From: Mariprofundus sp. | GTDB lineage: Bacteria; Pseudomonadota; Zetaproteobacteria; Mariprofundales; Mariprofundaceae | Direction: 5' to 3' | NCBI GenBank assembly: GCA_021772775.1 | Contig: JAJFLH010000035.1 | Coordinates: 217,154-281,153, forward strand | Length of the DNA stretch: 64,000 nt | In this document: positions 20,047-30,526 of the stretch, in pieces | Position numbering within the stretch: position 1 is the stretch's first letter | How the letters are laid out: each line of letters begins with the position of its first letter | Notes under the pieces: model-generated | The model's input: the letters and a program-made list of their open reading frames with translations, nothing else | What the model was told of the DNA's origin: nothing | The model's database searches: none | Translations under genes and position numbers: made by a program

Positions 20047-21471
20047 TTGGTTTATTGTTATTTAGCTTTAATTGCATGGCTTCCGTTACCATTCGGCAAC
20101 AACCGTCCTTGGGCTACCTCAATCACAGAAGTGTGGATCTATTTTATTGCCGGATTTATTATCATTCAGTGGCTCCGCCAACCTCAGGCTATTCCAACAC
20201 CTTTTAAAACCTCCTATGTTACCCTTGTCCTGCTGGCATTAAACTTATTATGGCTGCTAATACAATGTATGCCAATACCTTTAAGCTTGCTACAGACTCT
20301 CTCTCCTTTAGCTACTGATTTGTACATTCATAGTGGAATAACAAGCTACGCCTCAATTTCACTTGATAGCACAGTAACATTTTATCAGTTTCAAACAGCT
20401 CTATTTTTATTCACTCTATTCCTCCTTACGCTCTATTTGATTGACTCAGAAAAGAAACTAAGGTGGCTTGTTTATACAATTTTGTTAAGTGCTCTTTTTC
20501 AGTCCATGTATGGAGCCCTGATGATCTTAACTGGGATCGAATATTCCTTTTTTATCAGTAAGTCGGAAATTCAATCAACCATCGGCTCCGCAACAGGCAC
20601 CTTTGCAAACCGAGATCATTTAGCTGGTTACCTTGAAATGGCGCTAGCGCTGGGAATCGGATTGATGCTTACTATGTTGTCTAACAGTAGAAACTTTATT
20701 CTAAACTGGAAGCAACGCATCAGAGAAATCTCAGAACTACTGTTAGGTTCTAAAGCACGACTACGTATTATACTGATATTGCTCTGTTTAGGGCTTGTTC
20801 TTACCCACTCTCGCGGAGGAAACATAAGCTTTTTTATCAGTCTAGGTGTTACAGGAATACTCTTTTTAGCAATCGCGCGAAATAAACCACGTGCCACGAC
20901 CATCTTTCTAAGCAGCTTACTCATTTTGGATATTGTAGTTATTGGATCGCTGGTCGGAGCCTCTGAAGTCATAAACCGTTTAGCAGAAACATCCACACAA
21001 ACAGAGACCAGGGATGATGCTTATCTTGCTACCTACCCAATGCTTAAAGATTACTTCATCACTGGGATTGGAGCTGGCAATTACTTTAATGTATTTCCTA
21101 GCTATAAAACGCCACTGCTCAATGAGTACTGGAGGCATAGCCATAACGACTATTTAGAAATCATGGTCGAACAAGGTATCATTGGCTTTTCGCTCTTGGC
21201 CGGTGTCGTTCTTTTTTCAATATTCACCGCCATACAACTGCTCCGAACACGACGAAACCCCTTCGTGCTAGGTATGTGCTTTGCATCTTTGATGGGGACT
21301 TTCTCACTACTTATCCATTCAGCCGTTGATTTCAACCTACAAATTCTGGCCAATAGCAGTGTTTTCATGATCATATTGGCTATTCCGTTTATTTGCCACA
21401 ACCTCAATTATAAACAAAAAGGTAGCAGAAGATCATCGATGAAGATCGACCACTATCATCGGCATGAGTGA
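20047..21471 (+). CDS. O-antigen ligase/polymerase (Wzy/WaaL-like) membrane protein
   Basis: Polytopic; LVLTHSRGGNISFF and GAGNYFNVFP...YWRHSHNDYLEIMVEQGIIGF typical of the O-antigen ligase family. Confidence 0.85.
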   Translation: MVYCYLALIAWLPLPFGNNRPWATSITEVWIYFIAGFIIIQWLRQPQAIPTPFKTSYVTLVLLALNLLWLLIQCMPIPLSLLQTLSPLATDLYIHSGITSYASISLDSTVTFYQFQTALFLFTLFLLTLYLIDSEKKLRWLVYTILLSALFQSMYGALMILTGIEYSFFISKSEIQSTIGSATGTFANRDHLAGYLEMALALGIGLMLTMLSNSRNFILNWKQRIREISELLLGSKARLRIILILLCLGLVLTHSRGGNISFFISLGVTGILFLAIARNKPRATTIFLSSLLILDIVVIGSLVGASEVINRLAETSTQTETRDDAYLATYPMLKDYFITGIGAGNYFNVFPSYKTPLLNEYWRHSHNDYLEIMVEQGIIGFSLLAGVVLFSIFTAIQLLRTRRNPFVLGMCFASLMGTFSLLIHSAVDFNLQILANSSVFMIILAIPFICHNLNYKQKGSRRSSMKIDHYHRHE

Positions 21472-21587
21472 AGAAAGCTAAGCGAAAGCAACATGCCTCT
21501 AGACCAAGGAACCTCTGAGATAAAAATGAGCGGACTCAGTAAATGATTCTCTATTACTCTGACCTCTCCAATTTATGCTCACAAGCT

Positions 21588-23264
21588 CTATTTTCCTACT
21601 GACGGAGGTAATAAAGGCTTATTAACAAATACGCTGTTCAATATTGAAAGCTTACTGATTAGAAGAATTGGAATGGCGTGAATACAAGCGAAATTTAAAT
21701 GCTCAGCCATCGCTGTATACTCTTTCAATCCAGGTAAGGTTACAGCTACAGCAAACCAAGAGATCAAGATCAGTAATATTTCGAAGGAATGCATACTCAA
21801 CCGCTCTCTCGCATGCCCAACAAAAAGACTAATGATCAACCACAATAGCGTAACAGAAGTTATTACTGTCCAATAGATATCCCACACATTATTTTTCAAC
21901 AGCATATCGTAAATAAACAACATCGCCAAAATAATCAGATAGAACATCCCATACAACATCGCAACGATACGCTTGTTATAGTGTCTAAACACGATCAACA
22001 AAAACAATCCAATGATTGGCAGCAAACATAATCGCCAATCCTGCAAAACAACAAGCGGAAACAGGAATGACAACATAACTATGTTAGGAACTACTCTGCC
22101 AAATGCAAACCATACACGATAAGTCCTTTGAAATTGCCTCTTTTCAAACCTTTTAAGGACAGTACTCAGCTTCCAAATATTGGAGACCATACTCCAAGGG
22201 TTATCTCTTAATTGTGCCAAGCCCCTGTAAAGCAGAAAAGCCATCAGGATAGCCGCTGTAAATTGCCAGGCATCCGGAAGATTCAGCTTCAAAAATAACA
22301 GCCCCAGAAAACCGTATAAAAACATCAAAGCATACAGTATCGACACAGCCTGGTTTTGGCTTAATCCAACCTCAATCAAGCGATGATGCAGATGCGTTTG
22401 ATCTGGTGAGAATGGACTCTTCCCCTGTAAAATTCGCCCTCCCATAACAATCAACGTGTCGAGAAGTGGCACTGCTAAAATCAAAGCCGCTGTCATAGGG
22501 GTAGGTTGAAAGCCTGTATTGGAATCAACAACACTTAATGCCAGAACTCCACAGGTATAGCCAATCATCAGGCTTCCGACGTCCCCCATGAACAGACGAG
22601 CAGGGAAGGAGTTATAGGCCAAAAAACCTGTTAGTGAACCAGCTAGGGCTGCAGCAATGATAAGAGATGCATGGTTACCTGTTTTAAACGCTAGCAGAGC
22701 AAAGAAAAGTGAAGCAATAACCGCCATTCCACCAGCCAAACCATCTAGACCATCACTTAGGTTCATCGCATTGATAAGCCCTACCACACAAAATATTGTA
22801 ATTATATAAGAGAGTGAGCCAAAGGAAATATCTCCCAGACCAAACAGGTCACCTACACCACTTAACTCAACACCTGAGATAGTGACAAAAACAGCAACGG
22901 CTATAATCTCACCCACAAATTTAATGCGATGTGACATTGGGTTGATATCATCAAGCAGACCGGTTATCAAAATAACTATCAACCCCAATAAAAAACCAAC
23001 CATAAATCTGTCAAATGATACAAAAAAGGACATCGCAAATAACATAGCCAGACAAATTCCAATACCACCTAATCGTGGTGTTGCAACTTTATGCACAGAG
23101 CGATGGTTTGGTTCATCAACCGCACCCAGCTTATGGGCCACAAACATAGAGAGTGGAGTCAACATAATTGAAAACACCAGTGCCAGCGCCAAGACCAACC
23201 ATGATGTAGATATAGCTTCTAAGTAGAGCCCTATAACAAACCATGATGTATTCATAATTTCCAT
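21588..23264 (-). CDS. WecA/MraY-family sugar-1-phosphate transferase with extra C-terminal TM region
   Basis: NAMNLSDGLDGLAGG, FMGDVGSLMIG, HLHHRLIEVGLSQ. Confidence 0.88.
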   Translation of the reverse strand: MEIMNTSWFVIGLYLEAISTSWLVLALALVFSIMLTPLSMFVAHKLGAVDEPNHRSVHKVATPRLGGIGICLAMLFAMSFFVSFDRFMVGFLLGLIVILITGLLDDINPMSHRIKFVGEIIAVAVFVTISGVELSGVGDLFGLGDISFGSLSYIITIFCVVGLINAMNLSDGLDGLAGGMAVIASLFFALLAFKTGNHASLIIAAALAGSLTGFLAYNSFPARLFMGDVGSLMIGYTCGVLALSVVDSNTGFQPTPMTAALILAVPLLDTLIVMGGRILQGKSPFSPDQTHLHHRLIEVGLSQNQAVSILYALMFLYGFLGLLFLKLNLPDAWQFTAAILMAFLLYRGLAQLRDNPWSMVSNIWKLSTVLKRFEKRQFQRTYRVWFAFGRVVPNIVMLSFLFPLVVLQDWRLCLLPIIGLFLLIVFRHYNKRIVAMLYGMFYLIILAMLFIYDMLLKNNVWDIYWTVITSVTLLWLIISLFVGHARERLSMHSFEILLILISWFAVAVTLPGLKEYTAMAEHLNFACIHAIPILLISKLSILNSVFVNKPLLPPSVGK

Positions 23265-23444
23265 GTTGTTAAATTACCTACCCCGACTGAAAAGTTTATA
23301 TTATTCTAGACTAAATTTCTAAATACGTAAAACAGAGTCATTTTCAATGTGAAAAGAAGTTGTTAAGATACAAACAGAAGAGGCAGGAGCAGTAAACAAC
23401 TTACATTGAAGGATCCACTGTAGTCATTCAGATTAGAGTTTACA

Positions 23445-23858
23445 TTAACGCCATCGCGAACAAACCATCCTACAGCCGTTCACGCATATCCCCCCTATCA
23501 ACACGCCCACCATATCCACTATAAAATCACTCATCCGCGGTGTACGGCCTGGCACCCAAAACTGTACAATCTCACTGGCCATCGCAAAAAAGGCTACTCC
23601 TATAAACAGCTTTAACCACGAAGTGCCCTGCAAAACCAATAGCAGCACTGCACCCAGAAACGAAAATAGCAGGAGATGCACAAGATCAATCAATGGCCAA
23701 AGGCCCTCAATCCAATTAAGTGGCTGCCCGATCCAATGATATTCCGACCGCAACCAGGCTAAGGAGGTGTTCGGAAGCATAATTCCGACAATAATTAGAG
23801 TGCAAACAGACAGTAAGGCAACCCATCTGATCGCTGTTGCTACATCATTTCTCAACAC
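23445..23858 (-). CDS. VanZ-like membrane protein
   Basis: Small polytopic protein with FAMASEIVQFWVPGRTPRMSDFIVDMVGVLIGG. Confidence 0.7.
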   Translation of the reverse strand: MLRNDVATAIRWVALLSVCTLIIVGIMLPNTSLAWLRSEYHWIGQPLNWIEGLWPLIDLVHLLLFSFLGAVLLLVLQGTSWLKLFIGVAFFAMASEIVQFWVPGRTPRMSDFIVDMVGVLIGGICVNGCRMVCSRWR

Positions 23859-23883
23859 CAGTCAGTTATCATCTTGTATTCCG

Positions 23884-25011
23884 TCAATCAATGCTATGAA
23901 GCGTATTCAGGTAAGCATCAATGACCAAACTCTCATCAAATTCCCGGATCACTTTTTTCCTACTTTGACTACCCATTAGAGTACGCTGCTCCTCTGTGAG
24001 ATCCAGTAACAACTGCATCTTTCCCGCCAGATCTGCAGCATTTTGCACTTCGCATAGATAACCATTTACTTCATCATCAATCACATCTCGACAACCCGGT
24101 ACATCGGTGGCGATTAATGGACGGGCCATACTCCCCCCCTCGATCAGCGTACGTGGCAACCCTTCGCGATAAGAAGGTAACACCACACAATCGGCCTCTT
24201 GCATAAAAGACTTCACATCATCGCTCTCGCCAAGGTATTCAATCACCCCTTCGTCTACCCACTGCTGCATCTGCTCACGCGAAACAGCCTGAGGATTAAT
24301 CACATCTAGAAAACCGAGCAACTGGAAACGAGCTTCGGGGTATTGCTGCTTCAACAGACGAGCAGCCTCGACAAACTCTCCCACGCCCTTATCCCAAAGC
24401 ATTCGGGCCACAAGTAAGAAAATGCCCCCCTGCCCTTTTTCGCTCACATCGCCAGGTGCATAAAGTTCAGTATTGATTCCTGAGCCTGGTATACGTTGCA
24501 CCTTTTTCTCATTAACCAGTCCTAGCTCAACAAACAGATGCAGATCATCATTATTCTGAAAAAATACCCGCTGTGGAAAATAGAGTGCCACTCTATAGAG
24601 CACCTTGATGATGCGCGTAATAAAACTTTGTCTAATAAAGACATTCCCCAATCCCGAGATATTGGGAATTACTGAAATAGACATCAGACCAGCGACCAGA
24701 GAGACATAGATATTTGGTTTCGGTGTGTAGGTAAGAATCACATCCGGCTTCTCACTCCTGAATAAGCGATACAAACGAAACATCAGGAACAGATCTGTAA
24801 CTGGATTAGTTCCCTTGTTGTCCATAGGTAACGCAATAAATCGGAAACCAACCCTCTCAATACGTTCGCTGTAGGCATCAGGCGGTGCAGCTGCAATCAC
24901 CTCATATCCCTCATCACACAGCCGTGACATCAAGGGCCTACGAAAATTAAATAGGTTCCAACTGGTATTGGATATAATAATTAATTTAGGCATATGTGAC
25001 TGGTTGGTCAC
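23884..25011 (-). CDS. glycosyltransferase family 4
   Basis: MLWDKGVGEFVEAARLLKQQYPEARFQLLG ... VLPSYREGLPRTLIEGGSMARPLIATDVPGCRDVI. Confidence 0.9.
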   Translation of the reverse strand: MTNQSHMPKLIIISNTSWNLFNFRRPLMSRLCDEGYEVIAAAPPDAYSERIERVGFRFIALPMDNKGTNPVTDLFLMFRLYRLFRSEKPDVILTYTPKPNIYVSLVAGLMSISVIPNISGLGNVFIRQSFITRIIKVLYRVALYFPQRVFFQNNDDLHLFVELGLVNEKKVQRIPGSGINTELYAPGDVSEKGQGGIFLLVARMLWDKGVGEFVEAARLLKQQYPEARFQLLGFLDVINPQAVSREQMQQWVDEGVIEYLGESDDVKSFMQEADCVVLPSYREGLPRTLIEGGSMARPLIATDVPGCRDVIDDEVNGYLCEVQNAADLAGKMQLLLDLTEEQRTLMGSQSRKKVIREFDESLVIDAYLNTLHSID

Positions 25012-25043
25012 AAATCACTAATAACAAGTCACTGCTCCCCCTC

Positions 25044-26138
25044 TCATTGAAATATCGCACTTTGATATGGTAGCCAGTATTTTGCATGGGCACCAAATGT
25101 GAGCCAGACAAAGAGAACTGCGGCGTGATAAAATACGATCATCATACCCAAGTTGGACTTATTCATCACCAGAGGTAGATGCGCCCATACATATAATTGC
25201 AGTGGGGCTAGATAGAGTGCCATGCGATCTACTGCAGTTGATGCAATAGCTAGCATCGGTAAACATGCTAAACATGCCCAGGCAAGTGGTATCCAATGTG
25301 CATCGAGTGTAATCGCAGATGATGAAGGCTTCCCCCTCCCTGTATTCGCATGGCCGTGCTCACTGCTCACCGCCAAACTACTCCACTTCCGGTATATGAT
25401 GAAAAAAATGGCTGCCGGCAGTACATTCATCATCACCCGAATCATTGCACCAGAAGACTGCATCTGTGCATCCACATAGTTTAAAATCAGATTATCATAA
25501 TAATCAGCCATAAATGCATTCATCGCTAGGTAGGCAACCACCAAACCAACAGATACGCGCACCAATGAGAAACGGTTCGGACCTGAAAAAACCCCCAGTA
25601 AAATTAGCACTACAGCAGTTTTATGAAACAGAGCTCCACAAATGATGAACGCATAAAAGCGCCAGTTTTCTTTTCTGGCTAAAGCATTCAGTGCCAAAAA
25701 TTCAAATCCAAGTGCTACTGCCTGACGTGTATATCCCATCGCCACAACCACGAGCAAATAGGGCACCGCAACTACCATACCTATCCATGGGTTGGGCAGA
25801 CGCAATGAAAATGCAGTAACCCCAGCCATAAAAATAGCACCGCAGACTAAGTTTACGCCATAAATACCCCAACCAATCTGATTCATTATCCAGCTCAACG
25901 TTGTATAACCGGCATCATGGCCTATTTTTAGCGCATCCTCAAAAGAGTAATAATGCAGTATATGAAATTGACGCAGATAATTATTCCAGTCACCACCGAC
26001 ATGAAAGCGAAAGCCGATCATCAACGCAGCAAAAAATGCAAACAGTAGCACCGGAACTGTTTTTACCTGCTGTCGTGAGTTTGTAGATGCTATTACTGCC
26101 ATAGCTGGTATCAGAAACAAAAACCAATAAGGAATCAT
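25044..26138 (-). CDS. EpsG-like polysaccharide polymerase-type membrane protein
   Basis: GFRFHVGGDWNNYLRQF...GYTTLSWIMNQIGWGIYGVNLVCGAIF. Confidence 0.75.
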   Translation of the reverse strand: MIPYWFLFLIPAMAVIASTNSRQQVKTVPVLLFAFFAALMIGFRFHVGGDWNNYLRQFHILHYYSFEDALKIGHDAGYTTLSWIMNQIGWGIYGVNLVCGAIFMAGVTAFSLRLPNPWIGMVVAVPYLLVVVAMGYTRQAVALGFEFLALNALARKENWRFYAFIICGALFHKTAVVLILLGVFSGPNRFSLVRVSVGLVVAYLAMNAFMADYYDNLILNYVDAQMQSSGAMIRVMMNVLPAAIFFIIYRKWSSLAVSSEHGHANTGRGKPSSSAITLDAHWIPLAWACLACLPMLAIASTAVDRMALYLAPLQLYVWAHLPLVMNKSNLGMMIVFYHAAVLFVWLTFGAHAKYWLPYQSAIFQ

Positions 26139-26253
26139 TTCAGGAAGCTACAGGGAGCAAGGAAAAAGGGGAAAGGTTCAAGAACCAATGACTCATTGTC
26201 ATAACATAGCGATAGCAATTTCAAAAATTTCTCTCATATTAATTCTCGATTTT

Positions 26254-26316
26254 CCTCTGCGTTACTTTGCGACAAGGTGAATGCCGCTATGCGGCAGAGA
26301 ATGTGCCCCGAGGTAC
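26254..26316 (+). repeat. palindromic repeat family copy 1 (intergenic)
   Basis: cctctgcgttactttgcgacaaggtgaatgccgctatgcggcagagaatgtgccccgaggta. Confidence 0.6.
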
Positions 26317-26346
26317 CTCTACGGTAAATGCCTTTGTCTAAGGGGT

Positions 26347-28467
26347 TCATTGCTCTTCCAGCCACGCTTGAAACATCAAAACACCCCACAATTTAAATTG
26401 TCTATTCTCTCCACTCAGGTGTTGCTGCCATACCTGCCTGACCACCGCTGCATTGAAAAAGCCTTCTTGCTCTAACCGAGATTCATCCAGCAGTGCTTCC
26501 GCCCAATCTCTGAGTGGCCCACGCAACCAAACATCCACAGGCAAACCAAACCCCTGTTTGGGACGATCCATCATCAATTGCGGCACATGTTTGTACAGTA
26601 ATTGACGCAATAACCACTTACCCTGTCCATTTCGAATTTTCATATGCAGAGGCAAAGCCCATGCCAGTTCTACAACCCTATGATCAAGCATAGGTACTCT
26701 AGTCTCTAAACTTACCCCCATAGCCGCTCGATCTACCTTGCAGAGTATGTCATCAGGCAAATAGGTTAAACCGTCCATCAACATCATTTGATGCTCAATC
26801 TCTAGCAGACCCTCATTCTGCCAAGAAGGTGAATTGTCGTCAGGCAAGAGAGACTCCCCTGGGGGACTGCCAACTGGCGACTGCTGACCCGCGCCAATCA
26901 CAACACTGGCCGGATCAAACCACTGCGACACCAAACGTTTGTACAGATCAGATTCATCTTTTGCATTCAGCAGCCCGGCAAGTTTATGCACTTTCTCACC
27001 CATCTGAACTGTTTGAAAACGTGAGGGCAGATACGATCCACAGCGTGAATTAAAAGCGTCCCAGGCACTAGGAGAAATTGAGCACATGGCAGAACCAATG
27101 CCTTGACGAACACTCGTAGGCACCCAACCAGTCTTCTGACGTATTGTTCGACTCCAAGTGTGCCGATTATACCCACCAAACAACTCATCACCCCCATCAC
27201 CTGAAAGCGCTACAGTCACGTCTTGACGCGCCATCTGCGCGACCAGAAAGGTCGGAATCTGAGATGAATCAGCAAACGGTTCATCATAGAGAGATGGCAG
27301 TTGTGGAATCACATCCAGCGCATCCTGCGGAGACAGATACAGCTCGGTGTGCTCAGTGCCAAGGTGTTTTGCCACACTCTTGGCATGCACCGCCTCATTA
27401 TAGTCAGACTCATCAAAGCCAATCGTAAATGTTTTTATCGGTCTATCTGAATGCTCCTGCATCAGTGCCGCCACAACAGAAGAATCAATCCCGCCAGACA
27501 AAAAGGCACCAAGCGGAACATCTGCCAGCTGCTGCCCTTTTATGGCATCACCAAGCGTTGATTCGAGCAGATCGATAGCCTCGTCGTCATTGCCTGCAAA
27601 CGGCTCAGCCTGCCCTCGTTCAGCCACCTCAGCCAATGACCAGTAGGGTATGGGCTGTGATTGGTGATTAGTAATTGGTAACTTATCTCTACCACATTGA
27701 ATCTGGAGAAAAGTGCCCGAAGGGAGCTTGTGGATGCCCTGATATATAGAATAAGGCGTTGGGATATAGTTATATCGAAGGAGCAGTGTCAGTGCTCCTC
27801 TATCGACATCTCCGATGAAATCTGGATGCGCTTTCAGTGCCTTCAGTTCAGAGCCAAAAATAAAGGTATCAGCCAGCCAACCATAATAGAGAGGCTTCTC
27901 ACCCATGTGATCTCGGGCAAGGGTCAACATCTGCTCTTCACGATCCCACAACGCAATAGCGAACATGCCAACACATGCTTTCAGTGTCTTTTCAATGCCC
28001 CAGGCTGAAAATGCTGCCAACAACGTCTCAGTATCGGAGTGGCCGCGCCAATTAAACTGTGATTGGGAACTAGTGATTGATGATTGGTCGCGTGAAACCG
28101 CTAACTGCCGAGAAGGTGAATTGTCGTCAGGCAAGAGAGACTCCCCTAGAGGACTGCAAACTGCAAACTGCAAATTTTCTTTTTCCAACTGCTGTCTGAT
28201 CTCCAAATGATTATAAATCTCACCATTGAAGACGATGACATATCGCCCGCATACTGAATGCATCGGTTGATGCCCTGCTGGTGACAGATCGAGAATAGAT
28301 AACCGACGATGAGCTACCGCAATGCCGCTCGACTCATCAACCCATGCACCACCATCATCCGGCCCGCGATGTAGCAGCACATCGCTCATAGCACGTACTA
28401 TCTTTTCCAGCGACTGATTGCAGCTACCCGACTCGATGAATCCCGTAATTCCACACATGCTATACAA
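26347..28467 (-). CDS. asnB: asparagine synthase (glutamine-hydrolysing)-type amidotransferase with in-frame insertions
   Basis: MCGITGFIESG...HRGPDDGGAWVD, SGGIDSSVVAALM, VALSGDGGDELFGGYNRH; two GESLLPDDNSPS insertions. Confidence 0.92.
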   Translation of the reverse strand: MYSMCGITGFIESGSCNQSLEKIVRAMSDVLLHRGPDDGGAWVDESSGIAVAHRRLSILDLSPAGHQPMHSVCGRYVIVFNGEIYNHLEIRQQLEKENLQFAVCSPLGESLLPDDNSPSRQLAVSRDQSSITSSQSQFNWRGHSDTETLLAAFSAWGIEKTLKACVGMFAIALWDREEQMLTLARDHMGEKPLYYGWLADTFIFGSELKALKAHPDFIGDVDRGALTLLLRYNYIPTPYSIYQGIHKLPSGTFLQIQCGRDKLPITNHQSQPIPYWSLAEVAERGQAEPFAGNDDEAIDLLESTLGDAIKGQQLADVPLGAFLSGGIDSSVVAALMQEHSDRPIKTFTIGFDESDYNEAVHAKSVAKHLGTEHTELYLSPQDALDVIPQLPSLYDEPFADSSQIPTFLVAQMARQDVTVALSGDGGDELFGGYNRHTWSRTIRQKTGWVPTSVRQGIGSAMCSISPSAWDAFNSRCGSYLPSRFQTVQMGEKVHKLAGLLNAKDESDLYKRLVSQWFDPASVVIGAGQQSPVGSPPGESLLPDDNSPSWQNEGLLEIEHQMMLMDGLTYLPDDILCKVDRAAMGVSLETRVPMLDHRVVELAWALPLHMKIRNGQGKWLLRQLLYKHVPQLMMDRPKQGFGLPVDVWLRGPLRDWAEALLDESRLEQEGFFNAAVVRQVWQQHLSGENRQFKLWGVLMFQAWLEEQ
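26824..26885 (+). repeat. palindromic repeat family copy 2, inside asnB
   Basis: agaaggtgaattgtcgtcaggcaagagagactcccct identical over 37 nt to 28111-28147; similarity continues downstream. Confidence 0.9.
28111..28173 (+). repeat. palindromic repeat family copy 3, inside asnB
   Basis: Same 37-nt block followed by agaggactgcaaactgcaaactgcaaat. Confidence 0.9.
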
Positions 28468-29530
28468 CCATCGATTTGAATAATTTGATAAGTTTAGGGG
28501 CTGCTACTTGTAGACAGTATCTCTCTTCCACCTTGCTTTGACCAGAAACACCCATTCTCTTTCTCAGCTCAACATCAGAAATCATGGTTTCTACTGCCTG
28601 CTTCCAACCACTCTGAGTGGACGCGAGAAAACCATTCTCTCCATGTTCGACAATCTCCGAGTTTACGCCCACAGGTGAAGCAATAACCGGCAAACCACAA
28701 GCCATGTATTGGATCAACTTGAATCCACACTTGCCACGCGCCCACGCTTCATCAGGTAGTGGCATGATCCCAACATCAAATCTGCATATCTGAGCCACTT
28801 CACTTTCTTCTCTCCAGGGAACCACCTCTACATCGACACCCACCAGTTCCACAGGACCTGAACCAATCAGACGCAACTTTGCATTGCCATCACTACACAC
28901 CTCTGCCAATGCGGGTGCAATTGATTGAAGATACTTTGCCGTTGAAGGAGAACCAACCCAACCGATCGTGAATGTATTGCACTCTCTACCCTTCTCGGAA
29001 GCAGAAAGCAGATAACGATCAAGATTGATAACCGTCGGTATAATCTCCACCCGCCTTGCTCCTGCCCTACGCGCGTAATCAGCTAGATACGCATTACCTG
29101 CCACTACTGCTTCGGACAACCTCATAACCGTCGATATTTTTCCACTCAGAAACTTGCGAATTATTGGATTACGATGATGGTCATACTGGTGAAACAACGC
29201 ATCGTCATAATCGACAATATAGCGAATGTTGAACCAACCAAGCATCCGCTCTAATAGAGCGGGAAAATAGGGAAGCAACTCATATTCAATAACAAGCAGG
29301 TCATACTTATTCGCACTTAGTAAAATTCGAATACGGCGAAGAAAAGCATAGACAACATCCATCTTCGAACCACTTCCGTGCTGATAGCGATTAGCAAGAT
29401 ACAAGTCATCAAACAATGGCGATACTTCACTAGTCATGCCTGCCTGCTCCAGCAAGGGCAAGTATTGATAACTGCGGTAGCGACTACTTGCCCCACTTCG
29501 CGCATATTTTGTTAAGAACAAAATTTTCAT
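28460..29530 (-). CDS. glycosyltransferase family 4
   Basis: IGWVGSPSTAKYLQSI ... GFKLIQYMACGLPVIASPVGVNSEIV. Confidence 0.88.
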   Translation of the reverse strand: MKILFLTKYARSGASSRYRSYQYLPLLEQAGMTSEVSPLFDDLYLANRYQHGSGSKMDVVYAFLRRIRILLSANKYDLLVIEYELLPYFPALLERMLGWFNIRYIVDYDDALFHQYDHHRNPIIRKFLSGKISTVMRLSEAVVAGNAYLADYARRAGARRVEIIPTVINLDRYLLSASEKGRECNTFTIGWVGSPSTAKYLQSIAPALAEVCSDGNAKLRLIGSGPVELVGVDVEVVPWREESEVAQICRFDVGIMPLPDEAWARGKCGFKLIQYMACGLPVIASPVGVNSEIVEHGENGFLASTQSGWKQAVETMISDVELRKRMGVSGQSKVEERYCLQVAAPKLIKLFKSMVV

Positions 29531-29629
29531 AGGCTCGCCAGAAGGCTTAATCTTTCCACTCAAACAGTAGTATCCAACTTATCGTTATAAAAAACATTAG
29601 TTATATCATCAGGATTCATTGCATCCTCT

Positions 29630-30454
29630 TTAGAAAACACATTTTGCTGTTGCCTTAATCGCCTTTGCATACTCGCCTCTGGAGCGCCAGCAAAGAAAAA
29701 GAATAGTTGCCACTTTTAATTTCATATAAAGCTTATCAAATAAAGATGCACCTTGAATACCCTTGACACTTTCTAGTAAGGTTAAATAGCCTTCTTCCAA
29801 ACCTTCAAAATTTGCCATGGCAGAGCTGTCGCTTTTCCGATAGAGATAAACTATCTCATTTACATACGCATATTCGACATCGCATCTATCGGCTATTTCA
29901 ATATAGAAACGAAGATCCTCAGCATGTGACATGCCGTCAGCAAACCTTATACCTCCCAATCTCGAGCTACGTAGCATATATGATGGCCCAAAAAAGGTAC
30001 GGTCATCAAGCTTAAGTAGCCTTGGTAACAACTTGCCAGTGTAATACGGCCGATAGCAACGCTGCTCATCATGCATAGAAGCATCTCGAACACTGATGAT
30101 GCCATCTACAACATCTACTTCCGGGTTCTCCTGCAGAAAAAGGCCCCGAGCTTCCAAGCCCTTAGATGGCAAAACATCATCTGCATCGAGAAAAGTGATA
30201 TACTCTCCTTTCTTCAACTCTAACCCTACATTTCGTGCAGAACTAACCCCTCTGTTCGACTGATGAATCACATGAATGCGTGAGTCATCAAGCTTCTCTA
30301 GAAGGCTTTTTGTGCCATCCGTGCTGCCATCATTAATAATGATCAACTCCCAGTTACTCCAACTCTGTGCTATACAGGATTGGACAGCTTCATTTACATA
30401 AGCTACAGCATTGTAAACTGGCATAATTATAGTGATAAGTGGTTCAGTTCGCAT
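29630..30454 (-). CDS. glycosyltransferase family 2
   Basis: PLITIIMPVYNAVAYVNEAVQSCIAQSWSNWELIIINDGSTDGT ... FLDADD. Confidence 0.95.
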   Translation of the reverse strand: MRTEPLITIIMPVYNAVAYVNEAVQSCIAQSWSNWELIIINDGSTDGTKSLLEKLDDSRIHVIHQSNRGVSSARNVGLELKKGEYITFLDADDVLPSKGLEARGLFLQENPEVDVVDGIISVRDASMHDEQRCYRPYYTGKLLPRLLKLDDRTFFGPSYMLRSSRLGGIRFADGMSHAEDLRFYIEIADRCDVEYAYVNEIVYLYRKSDSSAMANFEGLEEGYLTLLESVKGIQGASLFDKLYMKLKVATILFLCWRSRGEYAKAIKATAKCVF

Positions 30455-30526
30455 ATAAACTGATAGTGCTTAACCGTATTAAAGTGTGCTTCTGAAAATA
30501 ATAATCAAGATGGTAAAGCATATATG

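Noticed and set aside
26347-28467. Asparagine synthase as a lasso-peptide cyclase for the HprK/PqqD-like cassette
   Set aside because: It has an intact class-II amidotransferase N-terminus, lies ~26 kb away among glycosyltransferases, and no transglutaminase-like leader protease is present.
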